The notes under the pieces were generated by a model, which saw only the letters and a list, made by a program, of their open reading frames with translations, was not told where the DNA came from and did not search any database. From Mixophyes australis (lineage: Eukaryota; Chordata; Amphibia; Anura; Limnodynastidae), in NCBI GenBank assembly GCA_036250195.1, contig JAVHZZ010000008.1:4725934-4789933 (forward strand): 64,000 nucleotides of DNA, written 5' to 3'. Positions 1 through 11,280 of this stretch are shown here, piece after piece (position 1 is the stretch's first letter; each line of letters opens with the position of its first letter). The position numbers were made by a program, and so were the translations under genes.

Positions 1-38
1 TACATCCTATATGTTGTTTTGGGGTTTTAGCACATCTA

Positions 39-1548
39 AGGCTGGGCACACACTACAGGTTTTTCACCCGATTATCAGACCAATCACACGATAAACAACC
101 GTTCGACCCGATATCGCATTAGTGTGTACGCTCCCACGATCATGTTTTATCATTCCAAAGCACATTGTATCATTTGATTAAAATTTTATAAAAGGACTAA
201 AAATCTCTATAAATGATGAAAAGATATCGTTCCAATCCTGCAGTGTGTAAGCACTCAGCACCGGCAGTGTCCATAGATCTCTATGCAGTGTGTAAGCACT
301 CAGGACCGGCAGTGTCCATAGATCTCTATGCAGTGTGTAAGCACTCAGGACCGGCAGTGTCCATAGATCTCTATGCAGTGTGTAAGCACACAGGACCGGC
401 AGTGTCCATAGATCTCTATGCAGTGTGTAAGCACTCAGCACCGGCAGTGTCCATAGATCTCTATGCAGTGTGTAAGCACTCAGGACCGGCAGTGTCCATA
501 GATCTCTATGGAGTGTGTAAGCACTCAGGACCGGCAGTGTCCATAGATCTCTATGCAGTGTGTAAGCACTCAGGACCGGCAGTGTCCATAGATCTCTATG
601 CAGTGTGTAAGCACACAGGACCGGCAGTGTCCATAGATCTCTATGCAGTGTGTAAGCACTCAGCACCGGCAGTGTCCATAGATCTCTATGCAGTGTGTAA
701 GCACTCAGGACCGGCAGTGTCCATAGATCTCTATGCAGTGTGTAAGCACACAGGACCGGCAGTGTCCATAGATCTCTATGCAGTGTGTAAGCACTCAGCA
801 CCGGCAGTGTCCATAGATCTCTATGCAGTGTGTAAGCACTCAGGACCGGCAGTGTCCATAGATCACTATGGAGTGTGTAAGCACTCAGGACCGGCAGTGT
901 CCATAGATCACTATGCAGTGTCTGCACTCAGGACCGGCAGTGTCCATAGATCTCTATGCAGTGTGTAAGCACTCAGGACCGGCAGTGTCCATAGATCACT
1001 ATGCAGTGTGTAAGCACTCAGGACCGGCAGTGTCCATAGATCACTATGGAGTGTGTAAGCACTCAGGACCGGAAGTGTCCATAGATCACTATGCAGTGTG
1101 TAAGCACTCAGGACCGGCAGTGTCCATAGATCTCTATGGAGTGTGTAAGCACTCAGGACCGGCAGTGTCCATAGATCTCTATGAAGTGTGTAAGCACTCA
1201 GGACCGGCAGTGTCCATAGATCACTATGGAGTGTGTAAGCACTCAGGACCGGAAGTGTCCATAGATCACTATGCAGTGTGTAAGCACTCAGGACCGGCAG
1301 TGTCAATAGATCACTATGCAGTGTGTAAGCACTCAGGACCGGCAGTGTCCATAGATCTCTATGGAGTGTACAGAGTCACCATCATTTCAGCCGATGGTTA
1401 TGACAGATGAAGAGCACAGACCTGACAGTAAATCATGTATAGTGTGTACACAGGAATCGGCTGCTGATTGGGACTTTTTTTTTCAATCGTTGGTAGAATT
1501 GTTAACAATGTTGCATCAGAGAAATTTTCTGTAGTGTGTACTCAGCTT
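39..1548 (+). mobile_element. Nonautonomous TIR DNA transposon swollen by a minisatellite
   Basis: The ends form an imperfect terminal inverted repeat: the left end reads aggctgggcacacactacag and the right end, reverse-complemented, reads aagctgagtacacactacag. A second copy of the same family lies at 29885-30290, sharing the left flank (motifs such as cgataaa and accgtt), the motif ccgatggttatga and the right end. In that copy the middle holds only one repeat-like segment. I infer that this copy gained about 1.1 kb through tandem duplication of an internal 45-bp segment. No transposase is encoded. I could not find a convincing target-site duplication, so the superfamily is open; hAT-like is a guess from the style of the ends. 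Confidence 0.75.
241..1365 (+). repeat. 45-bp minisatellite, 25 copies
   Basis: Unit starts fall at 241, 286, 331 and so on, with exact 45-bp spacing up to about 915. There one unit lost 2 bp (cagtgtctgcactc instead of cagtgtgtaagcactc), after which the spacing resumes to 1363. Units differ at a few sites: cagga or cagca, cactc or cacac, gatctc or gatcac, and atgcag or atggag. These variants recur in blocks; for example the ggaagtg variant appears twice, 180 bp (four units) apart, which indicates duplication of multi-unit blocks. Because 45 is a multiple of 3 and the unit lacks stops in one frame of each strand, long open frames run through it on both strands. These are by-products of the repeat, not genes. 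Confidence 0.95.
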
Positions 1549-1970
1549 AATACTCTAAAAGGCCGGATGCACTTAGCCGTACTACAGTCATTATTTTAAG
1601 GTTATAAATATCAGCAGGCTGAGAGAAAATCTGGTGCAAACCTTCCCCCCGCTAATATTAATTACCAATAATTTACAAAAAAAGTTACTAATCCTCTAAG
1701 GCATTTTAAAAGCAAAGTTAACCATTTGTATCATTCGTTAAGCAAGGCAAAGTTTTCCGTTATGACATTTAACTAAAGTGTGCTAAGCCTAAAATACAAG
1801 TTGATCCTATAAATAATCAGACTATACCAGTATACCAGATATTCAACATTACCTGTACAATTGCTAGGAGATGAGCAGAGCCAATCATTGTATAATCGTC
1901 CCTTTGCCTCTGACTGTATACGTCCATTAACTTTACTATCTACACTCGGTGGTCATGCTTTCATCATAGG
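1549..1970. other. Unassigned spacer
   Basis: AT-rich sequence with no coding signal, repeat or RNA gene that I can recognise. It ends at the duplicated flank (atcatagg) of the hAT element that starts at 1971. Confidence 0.5.
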
Positions 1971-2624
1971 CAGGGACTAGCTGGATTGGAGGGCCCATAG
2001 TGGCATACCTCATACTTGCCAACTTTTCTTCGTTGGCTTCAGGGAGATCCCGGGGGAGGTGTTGCGTGTGGGGGCGGGGCTTGACGAATTGACGCAATAA
2101 GATGACGCAATATTTGCGTCATTAAGCCTGCCCCCCCACCACTTCTTTATTACGGGGGCGAGAACCGGTAGGTCTCCCAGAAATGCGGGAGTCTCCTGGA
2201 CATTCCGGGAGAGTAGATAACTATGCATTAAAGAAAAGCAGCTAATGAATCTCTAGAGACTGAAGTGTCTTTTACATTTCTGTCTCCATTATTGAAGTTA
2301 TGTTGTCTTACCTGTCAGTCTTTGATTAAATCTTGGTCTCCATGAAAATGGCCACCTCCGTAGGCACCAATACATGGACATAGGACCCAATTTCTGAACT
2401 GTGTCATCATGCCACAGATGGCGAAGCCAACCACGTCTTGTACTGGCTCAGCATCAGGGAGAATGCCAGACTCTTCAGGGAGTGAGGGAGATCACCCCTA
2501 TTTCAGGGAGTCTCCCTGACATTCAGGGAGAGTTGGCAAGTATGGCATACCTTGGGCTGGATCACCGGGCTACCTGCATTTTTTTCCTTTAAAATTTTCC
2601 TAATAGGCTGCTAGCCAGCCCCTG
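1971..2624 (+). mobile_element. Short nonautonomous hAT element (outer)
   Basis: The left end reads cagggactagctgg and the right end reads ctagccagcccctg, an imperfect inverted repeat of the CAGGG...CCCTG type usual for hAT. The flanks are atcatagg (1963-1970) and gtcatagg (2625-2632), an 8-bp duplication with one mismatch. Most of its length is a second hAT element inserted at 2011-2544, so its own sequence is only about 110 bp. No coding capacity. Confidence 0.7.
2011..2544 (+). mobile_element. Nonautonomous hAT element (inner, nested)
   Basis: A 534-bp element with the inverted ends catacttgccaac and gttggcaagtatg, flanked by a perfect 8-bp duplication gcatacct (2003-2010 and 2545-2552). 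It carries several short cagggag and ctccctg direct and inverted motifs near both ends (around 2040-2060, 2175-2210 and 2475-2530), which could be subterminal transposase-binding sites. It sits inside the hAT element at 1971-2624 and is therefore younger than it. Confidence 0.9.
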
Positions 2625-2733
2625 GTCATAGGGGCCATATAGATGTAGTCTTGCTATTGCTGCAATATACAATCTGCCCTCAGCCCTGAATGCGCTGGGA
2701 AGGCTTGAATACACTCAGTGGTGGGACCACCGC

Positions 2734-3180
2734 CAGGGCCCTCTTAAGAACCTCTTGGGCCCCCGGGCACAGCAGTGCACCGGGGGCCCCTATATATACA
2801 AAAAAAATTAAAAATGATTATATATATATATGGGCCCTGCAGCCCAGGGGGCCCTCTGGAGGCAGGAAAAAAAAAACCCTGCAAAAAAAGAAGAAAATAC
2901 TTACCGTGCTGTCAGCTGGCGATCCGGCTCCCTCCCTGATCTCCTCCTCCGTGGCGCTCCGCAATGGATGTTGGGCGGGCGTGATGACGTCACGCCCGAC
3001 ATGCACTGCCAGCGCGACGGAGGAGGAGACCAGGGAGGGAGCCGGATCGCCAGCTGACAGCACGGTAAGTATTTTCTTCTTTTTTTGCAGGGTTTTTTTT
3101 TTTCTGCCTCCGGAGGGCCCCCCTGGGCTGCAGGGTCCCCGGGCACCTGCCCAGCGTGCCCAATGGGAAAGACGGCCCTG
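2734..3180 (+). mobile_element. Palindromic nonautonomous hAT element
   Basis: A 447-bp element that begins cagggccctctt and ends aagacggccctg, with a perfect 8-bp duplication accaccgc at 2726-2733 and 3181-3188. The interior is a long foldback: the arm 2832-2965 (gcagcccagggggcc, aaaccctgc, cttaccgtgctgtcagctgg) returns inverted at about 2995-3145 around a centre near 2978-2998 (cgtgatgacgtcacg). The arms contain gtaagt- and ttttttgcag-like strings that resemble splice sites, but their symmetric presence on both strands suggests chance. The open frames across the element on both strands follow from the palindrome. Confidence 0.92.
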
Positions 3181-3188
3181 ACCACCGC

Positions 3189-6100
3189 TGTTGCAGGTGA
3201 TGTGCTGCCAACAGGACCCGGATGTAGTATTACAAGCAAGCAAATACACTAACTGAAATCATTATATCAAAGGCTGTGTAGTATTAAATTGAAAAATATA
3301 CATGAAATAACTGGAGTATTTATTCTTTAATAAAAAAATTGTTGGGTGTTACTTACATAGGACAAAATTTGGCAGGCTTGCTTTTCATAAATGCACTCTG
3401 TGGATTGGTGGATTTACACACAGGGGCGGGGCCAGTGATGTCATATTCTCAGCTCTTTGAACTGTATCAGATAGAAGTTGTGGGAGGAGCTTCCGATGTC
3501 TATAATAAAGTGGGCAGTTGATACTTTCTAACACAGCTGCAATGGAATGTCAGGGTTAACGCTGAGCAATGTATCAGCCTGGGGGTGTATTGACCCTTTA
3601 AGGGCACACAGTCATACATAATATAACAACATACAACATACACACCTTAGCATGTCACATTGGCTCTTTATATTTCTACTAGTATGTGCTGTGACATCGG
3701 GGTTTATCCGCGTTGCGGAGGGCTGTTATTGGCGATACTTAGACAATAAAAGCAAATGTCACATTGCGTTACCATGAGGAAGATAAAAGCGCAGCGATCG
3801 CTTCAGAAACAATAAAATGTAATCACAATTGAATGAATCTTAATAAAATTGCAATCTAGTTCCAGAGAAATTGAGCAATTTCTCAATAAATGTTTATATA
3901 ACCAATATCAATGAAAACATTACAGTTCATGTATATTTTATTTAGTGTGCTGGTGATCTGTCTTCTCCGTCCTGGCTGATATTTAATTTAACAGTTATTG
4001 AATAATGTATTTGGAGCATATATTAGAGCACTAATGATACAGAGAAGACTCAAATTGTGTTTTCCTCAAAGTGCTCTTGTGATAAGATCGTTCCTAGTGA
4101 CAACTGTTCCATTCATTTATTTATAGCATTAATTGAATGAACGCATCTAATTATTAATCCAATTGGGTTACAGAAAGCAGAGATTTTCTCTGCCAATCTC
4201 CATGTTTCAGTTACAGTATATATTAAACTGTCAATGCAATATATACATACATGCAGCAGGGTTTGTGTACAATTGCTCGTACCTTTTTTGAACCCATGCA
4301 ATTGCTGGTTGAGTGATTGCTCAAATCTGAAGGAGATTGCTGATGAAGGGTGGGAGTGAAACCTCCCTTTCTCCATCACTAAACCTAATCTCTCCCCCTT
4401 CAGCCTAACCCTTTACACTCAGCTCTGCAGGTTAGAAAGTTCCGTATAACCGGACAAATAGGCTGTAGCATAGGGTGCAAGCATTATATTAAATTCCTTT
4501 ATCAAATGCCCACTTGTTGCACTTTGACCACAGAATCACTTTGTTGTGTCAGGGGAACAGTGTGTGTTTTATATTACTGAGTGCTAGTCTAATTAATATG
4601 TATATTATATTTTCAAGGTCAATAACAAACTTTTCATAACAATGTCCATGTAGAGGATGCGGGTGCATCAGTTGTGAATGAAAGACAGATGGTTTCAGAG
4701 GAAGGATTCTTTACAGTAAAAGTGGTTAGTAAAAGTGGTTATGCTGTAAAATTCTTTGCCACATGAAGAGGTGATGGAGAATTCACAAATAATGTAAATA
4801 TGAATTGAATGACTTTTTTTTTTACAAGAAGTGCTATAACTAGCAGGGGAGTTATGGGAGTGATTGATCCTGAACATTTATATGATTGCCACTTTTGGGT
4901 TCTGAATATAATTTCCACCCCTGTGCAGTTAAATTGGCAACTGTCACCCTTGGGTGTTATCTGGCTTCCTCTGGATCAACACAATGAGAATTTATGAATG
5001 GGTGAACTTGACCCGCGACCTTACATATTATGTAAATATATGCAAGTGCAAGGATTTTAGGTGAAAGAATTGGACTCTCCAGGGAAAGCAGGAACACATG
5101 GAAGATGACAGATTGTGTAGATAATCTGAAATCTTGTCCATTTCTGTGCACAGCCAACATAACTATTCCTAGCAGCAGATACAGTACAGCAATCTACACA
5201 GTAATCTATTAATATTCTTATGGATGCCACGATTATCCAAATTTTCTTTGACATGCAATATATCTAAGAGACTGTGGCAAAGATATCTCTTAGAATAACA
5301 TGGTAAATATTAGATTTAGCCACTAAACTGACACTGGGGGATTAATATACATTAAGCAGAAAATATATCAATCAAACTAAATAAGGAGATAATGTAACCC
5401 TCTATAGATTATAAGGGTATTACAAGTCACCAGTAATAACCACCAGGTTCAGCACCAGATACACCGGTCACAGGTTTGTGAGACCATTATAATCTACAGC
5501 ATAGGACAGGCTAACCATCATGATACATTTGTTGCACAATTGTTCCTAATTACTAATGAATACTGAATTGACAATATCTCGCCTAACTCCTTAAATTAAT
5601 TATGGAACCTCTTAATATATTATAAGGATCTGAGAAGTCAGCAAAAAGTAAAATAACCATATATAGTACTCAGAGGCCTCTAAAATCTGTATAATTTACA
5701 GTATATAATCTACAATAGGGCCTATTACATACTTTTTACATGTGTTCCTAATCAATAATAAAAGTGATGGCATCACTAAAAGTTGTTAATAAAAGTATAA
5801 TTTACAGGTGTTTATATACATGATAGTGTATTCCCTGATGTAAACGCTGAGATTATTAGAAACTAAAAGGAAATCAGTGAAAATATAAATGTACAAAAGC
5901 CAGTTACAGAACTCCTATAGGAGGATGTCTAATATCCTTATAATGTATTATAAGAGTTACGTTTTGTAATATCAACAAATGCGCCATTGACATCACTAAG
6001 CACTATTTGAACTGATCCGGAGCTGGAGCAAGAGATACGGTTGAAAATCACGTACCTGAGAGATGCCCAAAGCTTGGATCAGATAGATGGGCATGAGTTC

Positions 6101-6311
6101 GACCTTGGCACACTGTACATTGATTAGGTGCATACTCTCCTTCCCTCCCCCAATCCACCAGTTAAAACAAAGGCTGTCGGAAGTGTCCTTTGCAATCAAA
6201 CACTAATTGGATGTACTTGCGTTGGGTTGGGTACGCTTTACCGATATCCACGACTTCGACATGGAGAAGGCCTACAAAGGAAATCCGAAATTATGAAAAA
6301 CCAATTGGAAA
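3189..6311. other. Unassigned 3.1-kb stretch
   Basis: No gene or complete repeat recognised. About 45 bp at 3613-3657 (ataacaacatacaacatac, then caccttagcatgtc) recurs inverted at about 7245-7290, so both places hold part of a dispersed repeat. A GC-box-like ggggcggggc followed by gtgatgtcat lies near 3423-3443. Without a transcript I do not call it a promoter. Confidence 0.5.
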
Positions 6312-6930
6312 ACATAGTAACATAGTTGATGAGGTTGAAAAAAGACACCAGTCCATCAAGTTCAACCTATTTTGGATCTCCTGCGATCCTGCACTTATAT
6401 TTGATATTGATCCAGAGTAAGCAACCGCCAATCTGTTTCAATTGTGAAAATCCCCCCAGACCCAATATTGCAGTCCTATTTTTACCCTATATCCACTACT
6501 ATCCTTCATTTTAATTAACGGTCGTATCCCTGGATACACTTTTCCGCTAAAAATTTGTCTAACCCTTTCTTAAACATATCTATTGAATCTGCCATCACAA
6601 CCTTCCCTGGCAATGAATTCCATATCTTGACTGCCCTTACTGTAAAGAACCCCTTCCTTTGCTGGTTGTGAAATTTCCTCTCCTCTAACCTTAGGGGGTG
6701 ACCGCGTGTCCTGTGTATAGTCCTTGGGGTAAAAAGTTCCCATGAAAGTTCTCTGTATGGACCCTTAATGTATTTGTACATAGTAATCATATCTCCCCTT
6801 AGACGCCTCTTTTCTAAAGTAAACATGCCTAAACTGGCTAACCTTTCCTCATAACTTAATAACTCCATACCCTTTATCTATTTTGTCGCCCTTCTCTGAA
6901 CCCTTTCTAGTACCAAATTATCTTTATTAA
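6312..6930 (-). mobile_element. CR1-like LINE, 5'-truncated 3' end with broken ORF2 tail
   Basis: On the minus strand a 117-codon open stretch (6515-6868) encodes the conserved C-terminal tail of a CR1/L3-clade reverse-transcriptase ORF. Recognisable motifs are SYEERLASLGMFTLEKRRL, RGDMITMYK, VRAVKIWNSLPGKVV and FKKGLDKFL. The same frame continues upstream to about 6920 as LERVQRRATK, but a TAG separates it from the rest, so the copy is dead. The 3' end of the LINE (left in the window) finishes in the short tandem ctatgtta/ctatgttt, and CR1-group elements typically end in 8-bp repeats. Everything 5' of this tail is missing, the usual result of incomplete reverse transcription. Confidence 0.85.
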
Positions 6931-6984
6931 AATTAAACAGACTTATCTTAAACCCGATGCTGGAGATCTCTCATTGGGAGCACC

Positions 6985-7212
6985 ATGCTGACAGCAAGTG
7001 ATTCCGGTTGAAGAAGGGTTCGGTGCTGCAGGCTGACGTCACCGCGACGTCTGTCAATAGAAATTTAAAGCGACAATGTCGGGTTAAGTGTTTAAACACT
7101 TAATCTTAGGAGTCCCCACATTGCCGCTTTAAAATTCCATTGACAGACGTCGCGGTGACGTCAGCCTGCAGCACCGAACACTTGTTCAACCGGAATCACT
7201 TGCTGTCAGCAT
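6985..7212. mobile_element. Foldback (palindromic) MITE
   Basis: Two roughly 100-bp arms are inverted copies of each other. atgctgacagcaagtgattc at 6985 returns inverted at the right end (gaatcacttgctgtcagcat, ending at 7212), and caggctgacgtcaccgcgac near 7029 returns as gtcgcggtgacgtcagcctg. The short centre near 7085-7105 contains gtgtttaaacac. No target duplication was identified. The sequence just right of it, 7237-7295, is shared in inverted orientation with 3613-3657. Confidence 0.8.
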
Positions 7213-7984
7213 CTCCATGTCGGAATAGTGGTAATCCTATGTGACAAAGACATGCTAAGGTGTGTATGTTGTATGTTGTTATATTACATGTATCGGCATT
7301 TACATTCCTTAATGAATCAGGCTCATAATACACAAATTATGTTGACATATGTTTAACATTTTCTGTTGCCATCCTTGTTTCTCATACTTGCTTTTCCTCT
7401 CCTTTTATTTTGGAGAATAATTTTTTTCTGCTATTTCAAAATCAGTTTCCGTTTACACCTCTCCCTTTCACAAGTTTGCACCCCCAAAAATGTTGTGCCC
7501 CCTAAAAGCCTTGTGTCCTTGGCTGAAGCCTATTGTATAATCAGGCCCTGCTTATATATTACATATCCACAATTGAATCACATTGTAAATAGTCAAATTC
7601 TAATCACAAAAGTTAATTCCTCCTTTGTATGTTTGCAAATAAATCATTTATCACATTCTTTATCAATATATTAATTCATTATATTATTTAGGACAAGTTG
7701 TGTTTCCAGGGTCTTACAGAAGAATCAGAAACCCCAGAGATCCCCCCACTGCCCTTTACAAAAGGAGCTGGTATATAACTCAGTACTCAGCGGTAATCAG
7801 TCAGTGAGCTAATTGCTCTCTCAGTATGGAAGGAATTGACATGGACATTGATTGGTTATATGTAAATAACTGGATAAATGTCATGAGGGCAAAAGACTGT
7901 GTGAAATATGTAACAACCCCTGAGACATCTCCTTAGTCAGGTCTTAGCCTTCCGCACTAAACAGGGTCTTGCTAGCAAATTATT
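7213..7984. other. Spacer with one dispersed repeat fragment
   Basis: The part 7460-7555 (cacctctccctttcacaa, then gcaccccc, agccttg, agcctattg and aggccctg) matches 59805-59880 in the same orientation, so both are copies of one uncharacterised interspersed repeat. The rest is AT-rich and unassigned. Confidence 0.55.
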
Positions 7985-8756
7985 CTTCCTCTGCTGAGTC
8001 ACTCTGTCAGTCTCTACATTGGTTGGCTGTTTTTTACAGAATCCAATATAAAATTCTTCTACTAACATACAAGGCCGTCAACAAAACTGCACCAACATAA
8101 ATCTCCTCACTTGTATCACAATATCTCCCAGTTAAAAACCTCCGTTCTGCACAAGATCTGCGTTTCTCTTCGGCTCTCATCACATCCTCCCATTCCCGGT
8201 TACAGGACATTTTTCGAGCTACACCCACTTTGTGGAATTCCCTCCCTCGCACCACAACACTTTCCTCTAGTTTTCAAACCTTCAAGCATTCTCTGAAAAC
8301 CCACCTCTTCAAACAAGCTTATAATATTCCTCTACCACCTCTTCAGACAAGCTTATTATATTCCTCTACCACCTCTTCAGACAAGCTTATTATATTCCTC
8401 TACCACTATCTTAATCTCCCTAGGTTACCCTATTACCATCCTCTACACAGAAAATACAAGACAACAACCCTCTGACCAACATTGCTGTGTGACTGGATCA
8501 TATAGCCCACTAAACACTTTTTATTTTTACCTTTGTAATCTGACTGGACCATTATGCAACATGTAGACTTAATCTCATGTGTCCGACTCCCATTGTCCCA
8601 TAAATTGTAAACTTGTGAACAGGGCCCTCTTACCTCTTTGTCTGTCTGTATTACCCTAGTATTGTTTATTACTATGTTTGTCCCCAATTGTAAAGCGCTA
8701 CGGAATTTGCTGGCGCTATATAAATAAATGATGATGAGGATGATGATGATGATAAT
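7985..8756 (+). mobile_element. L2-like LINE, 3' end with broken ORF2 tail
   Basis: On the plus strand from about 8045 the sequence encodes the tail of an L2/CR1-type reverse-transcriptase ORF. Motifs are YKILLLTYKAVNKTAPT, then a TAA, then ISSLVSQYLPVKNLRSAQD, ATPTLWNSLPRTTTL and FKHSLKTHLFKQAYN. At least one in-frame stop makes it a pseudogene. The 3' untranslated part follows, with aaattgtaaacttgtgaac, aaagcgctacggaatttgct and ggcgctatataaataaatga, and then a run of gatgat. The copy lacks all 5' sequence. Its terminal 40 bp resemble the tails of the SINEs at 13428, 21333 and 62572. Confidence 0.85.
8302..8405 (+). repeat. 34-bp tandem triplication inside the L2-like copy
   Basis: The unit beginning cacctcttcagacaagctta starts at 8302, 8336 and 8370. 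It arises from the codons for the HLFKQAYN region of the LINE and is a local duplication in this copy. Confidence 0.85.
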
Positions 8757-10775
8757 AGGTGATTAAGGATGTGACTAAATAGTGATTTTATTACCTGAAG
8801 CTCATTAGTTTCTTGCATTCCTGAAATGTTTTCTGACAATAAACCAGCTGCCAAACGATATATCTGTATCCTACTGTGATCGCTTTATCTTAAGTACAGA
8901 CAATCTTCTAACATGTTGCATTTTATTTCATACTGTTATATCAGTAGAGAATGTTCTCGCAGAATGACTATAAACCCAGGTCTGACCACTTATTACGTGA
9001 AGACACTGAGACAACTGTGACTACTTCTCCTGCAATGAGGATGGATACAACAGCAACCCAATACATTATCTCATTCCTCATTAAGGTAATTGATTATAAC
9101 AAACTAGTCATTTTATAGGCATTGGGGGAGCTGTTGGGAGGTGCAGTTCTACTTTCTCACAGTTATTCTAGTGGCTGCGAACTTAAATCACTCAGCCAGG
9201 TCCTATCACAGTGAAATATCTCTAGCAGGAGTTAGGATATGCAGATTAAGGTTTTTAAAACGCAAGTCTAACATTGTAATAAAAAGGAAAACCCAGCATA
9301 AATTAAAGGCTTGTACAGGATACAAGGTATAGCATGGTATATATCGATACAAAGTATATGAGACTACTGTAGACTATATAAATTGATATTATAGTTACAT
9401 AGTAGAGATTCTACACACTGGGGAAAACTCAGTGCAGACATTTTTAGAGAAAACTGATGAATTGCACATTTTGGTGGTTAACGGAGATAAGGCTGGAACA
9501 ATATACATCTCTCTGGCGGAAAGTATTGTGATATTCAGCACCTGCTCTGTCTCGGAATCCTATCAGAAATCTGATTATAGCGGATGGAAATATATTCTCT
9601 ACGAGCGTCTACAAAATATTAGGCAATATGTGCTGAACCAGAAATGCGAGGGACAATAGTAATTTATGCAATACACGGCGCTACAGACCGCAATGTCTGT
9701 TACTAGCATATATAACAAATGATTATGGGATGTGACTCTGCTAGAAAGTGGGAAATGTTATAGAGCTGCAATGTCTATTTGTACAACATACTGCAAGACT
9801 GGTTTATTAGAGTCATTTGATGTCATGCCAGACTATTAGGCTGAGTTCACATCAACAGTTTTGTAGCCGTAATGAATTACTGCAGTCACGGTAGACGATC
9901 CCAATGTATCATTTACCTCTGTGGTTGCCACTTCCTAAGTATAACTGTACAGTAACTTATAGCCACTAACCAGGCATTAGCGTTGATCTCTCCAGTCTAT
10001 AGGTTACTGAATATTGACACGTTCTCACTTTATTAGTAAGTAACCTTCTGTGACTGAATAAAACAGGTTGACTTAAGGTGAATTTTGGGTTATATATTAT
10101 TCCGAGGGGAAAATGCATTTACTACCAATGTAATAAAAACATTAAAGTGTTCAGTACTGACTCATGTAAGACAGTCCTGATGTCCTCTCACTGTCAAGAG
10201 GAATTTAAGACATATATTTGGCTGGAACAAGCAGCATTTTAGGAGAGAGAAAAAAAAAAGGAAGTTAAATGATTAAAGTAATAGTAGTCAGGTCATTAAA
10301 TTACATTTTTAATCACTCCTCCATTGGCATATCCATCTGCAGCCGCACCCCTGCAAATTCATGTGTAGAGGGATGTTCCTGGGGCAGTTCATTGAAATGG
10401 AATGGGGGGGGGGTGTGGGGGTTACCTATGTATGTGCTAAGAGGATGCATTTGTGGGTAATGCTCTGCAAGGCACATTTTATGTTTAAGTTTGCACTTTA
10501 GGAATTTTGATGAATCTATTCCCGTCCCTCTTGCAGAATATTCCCAGGTTTGACTTCTGGGGTGTGAGGTCATGCAGAAGGACAACCTGGCACCTTATAG
10601 ATATACTGTACAGAATATTCACAATCAGTTTCAGGGGATAATTCTGTCCAATGTGAGAAGTGAAAACTTCATTTACAACAACAGTATCCAATAATTCAAG
10701 GAACGTGTCTTTTTACTGGATACCGCAACAAAAGTGCCCGGTCTAGCAAGCAGGAAAGTTGGATTTAAATATAAT
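8757..10775. other. Unassigned 2-kb stretch
   Basis: AT-rich sequence with no recognisable repeat, gene or RNA. Open frames here are short (under about 90 codons) and show no familiar protein. Confidence 0.5.
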
Positions 10776-10794
10776 ATCTATATATATATATATA

Positions 10795-10882
<88 letters not shown>
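10776..10882. repeat. (TA)n microsatellite
   Basis: A nearly pure alternating TA run of about 105 bp with two early interruptions (tctata). Confidence 0.97.
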
Positions 10883-10883
<1 letters not shown>

Positions 10884-11280
10884 CAGGGTGGGTTCATGGT
10901 TGAATCACACTATTCCTGAGACCTACCAGCCTCACTGTGGTGACCTGATTCAGGAGAGAATGTATCATCCTATTCATTCAGATGGGATGAACTTTAAATG
11001 AACAGCAATCTGAGATATTCTGACAGTCAGGGAAATGTAACATTAGACAGATCAGCTTCCGCCGCAATATTTCAACATATTATATAACTTGTATTTGAGA
11101 TTTAGGGATATCTCGCAAATGACTTCTTAGATAAAGTCCACTCCCAGCCATTTGTACCTCTGTCTGAATGTAAGATGAATGTATTGTTATCTTTCTGGTG
11201 TTTGTACAACCTTGTGAAATAAACTATAAAACGGCAGAAGAAGAGGGAAGTCCTGAACATATTATCCATTTAGTGTGCAG

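Noticed and set aside
178..1410. Long repetitive open frames on both strands
   Set aside because: They follow from a stop-free 45-bp unit inside a nonautonomous transposon; the 2-bp loss near 915 shifts them without consequence.
2870..3090. Splice-site-like strings gtaagt and ttttttgcag
   Set aside because: Present symmetrically in both palindrome arms of the hAT element, so no directional intron is implied.
2690..3249. Open frames of 112-163 codons on both strands
   Set aside because: Products of a palindromic hAT element; both strands give near-identical peptides because the arms are inverted copies.
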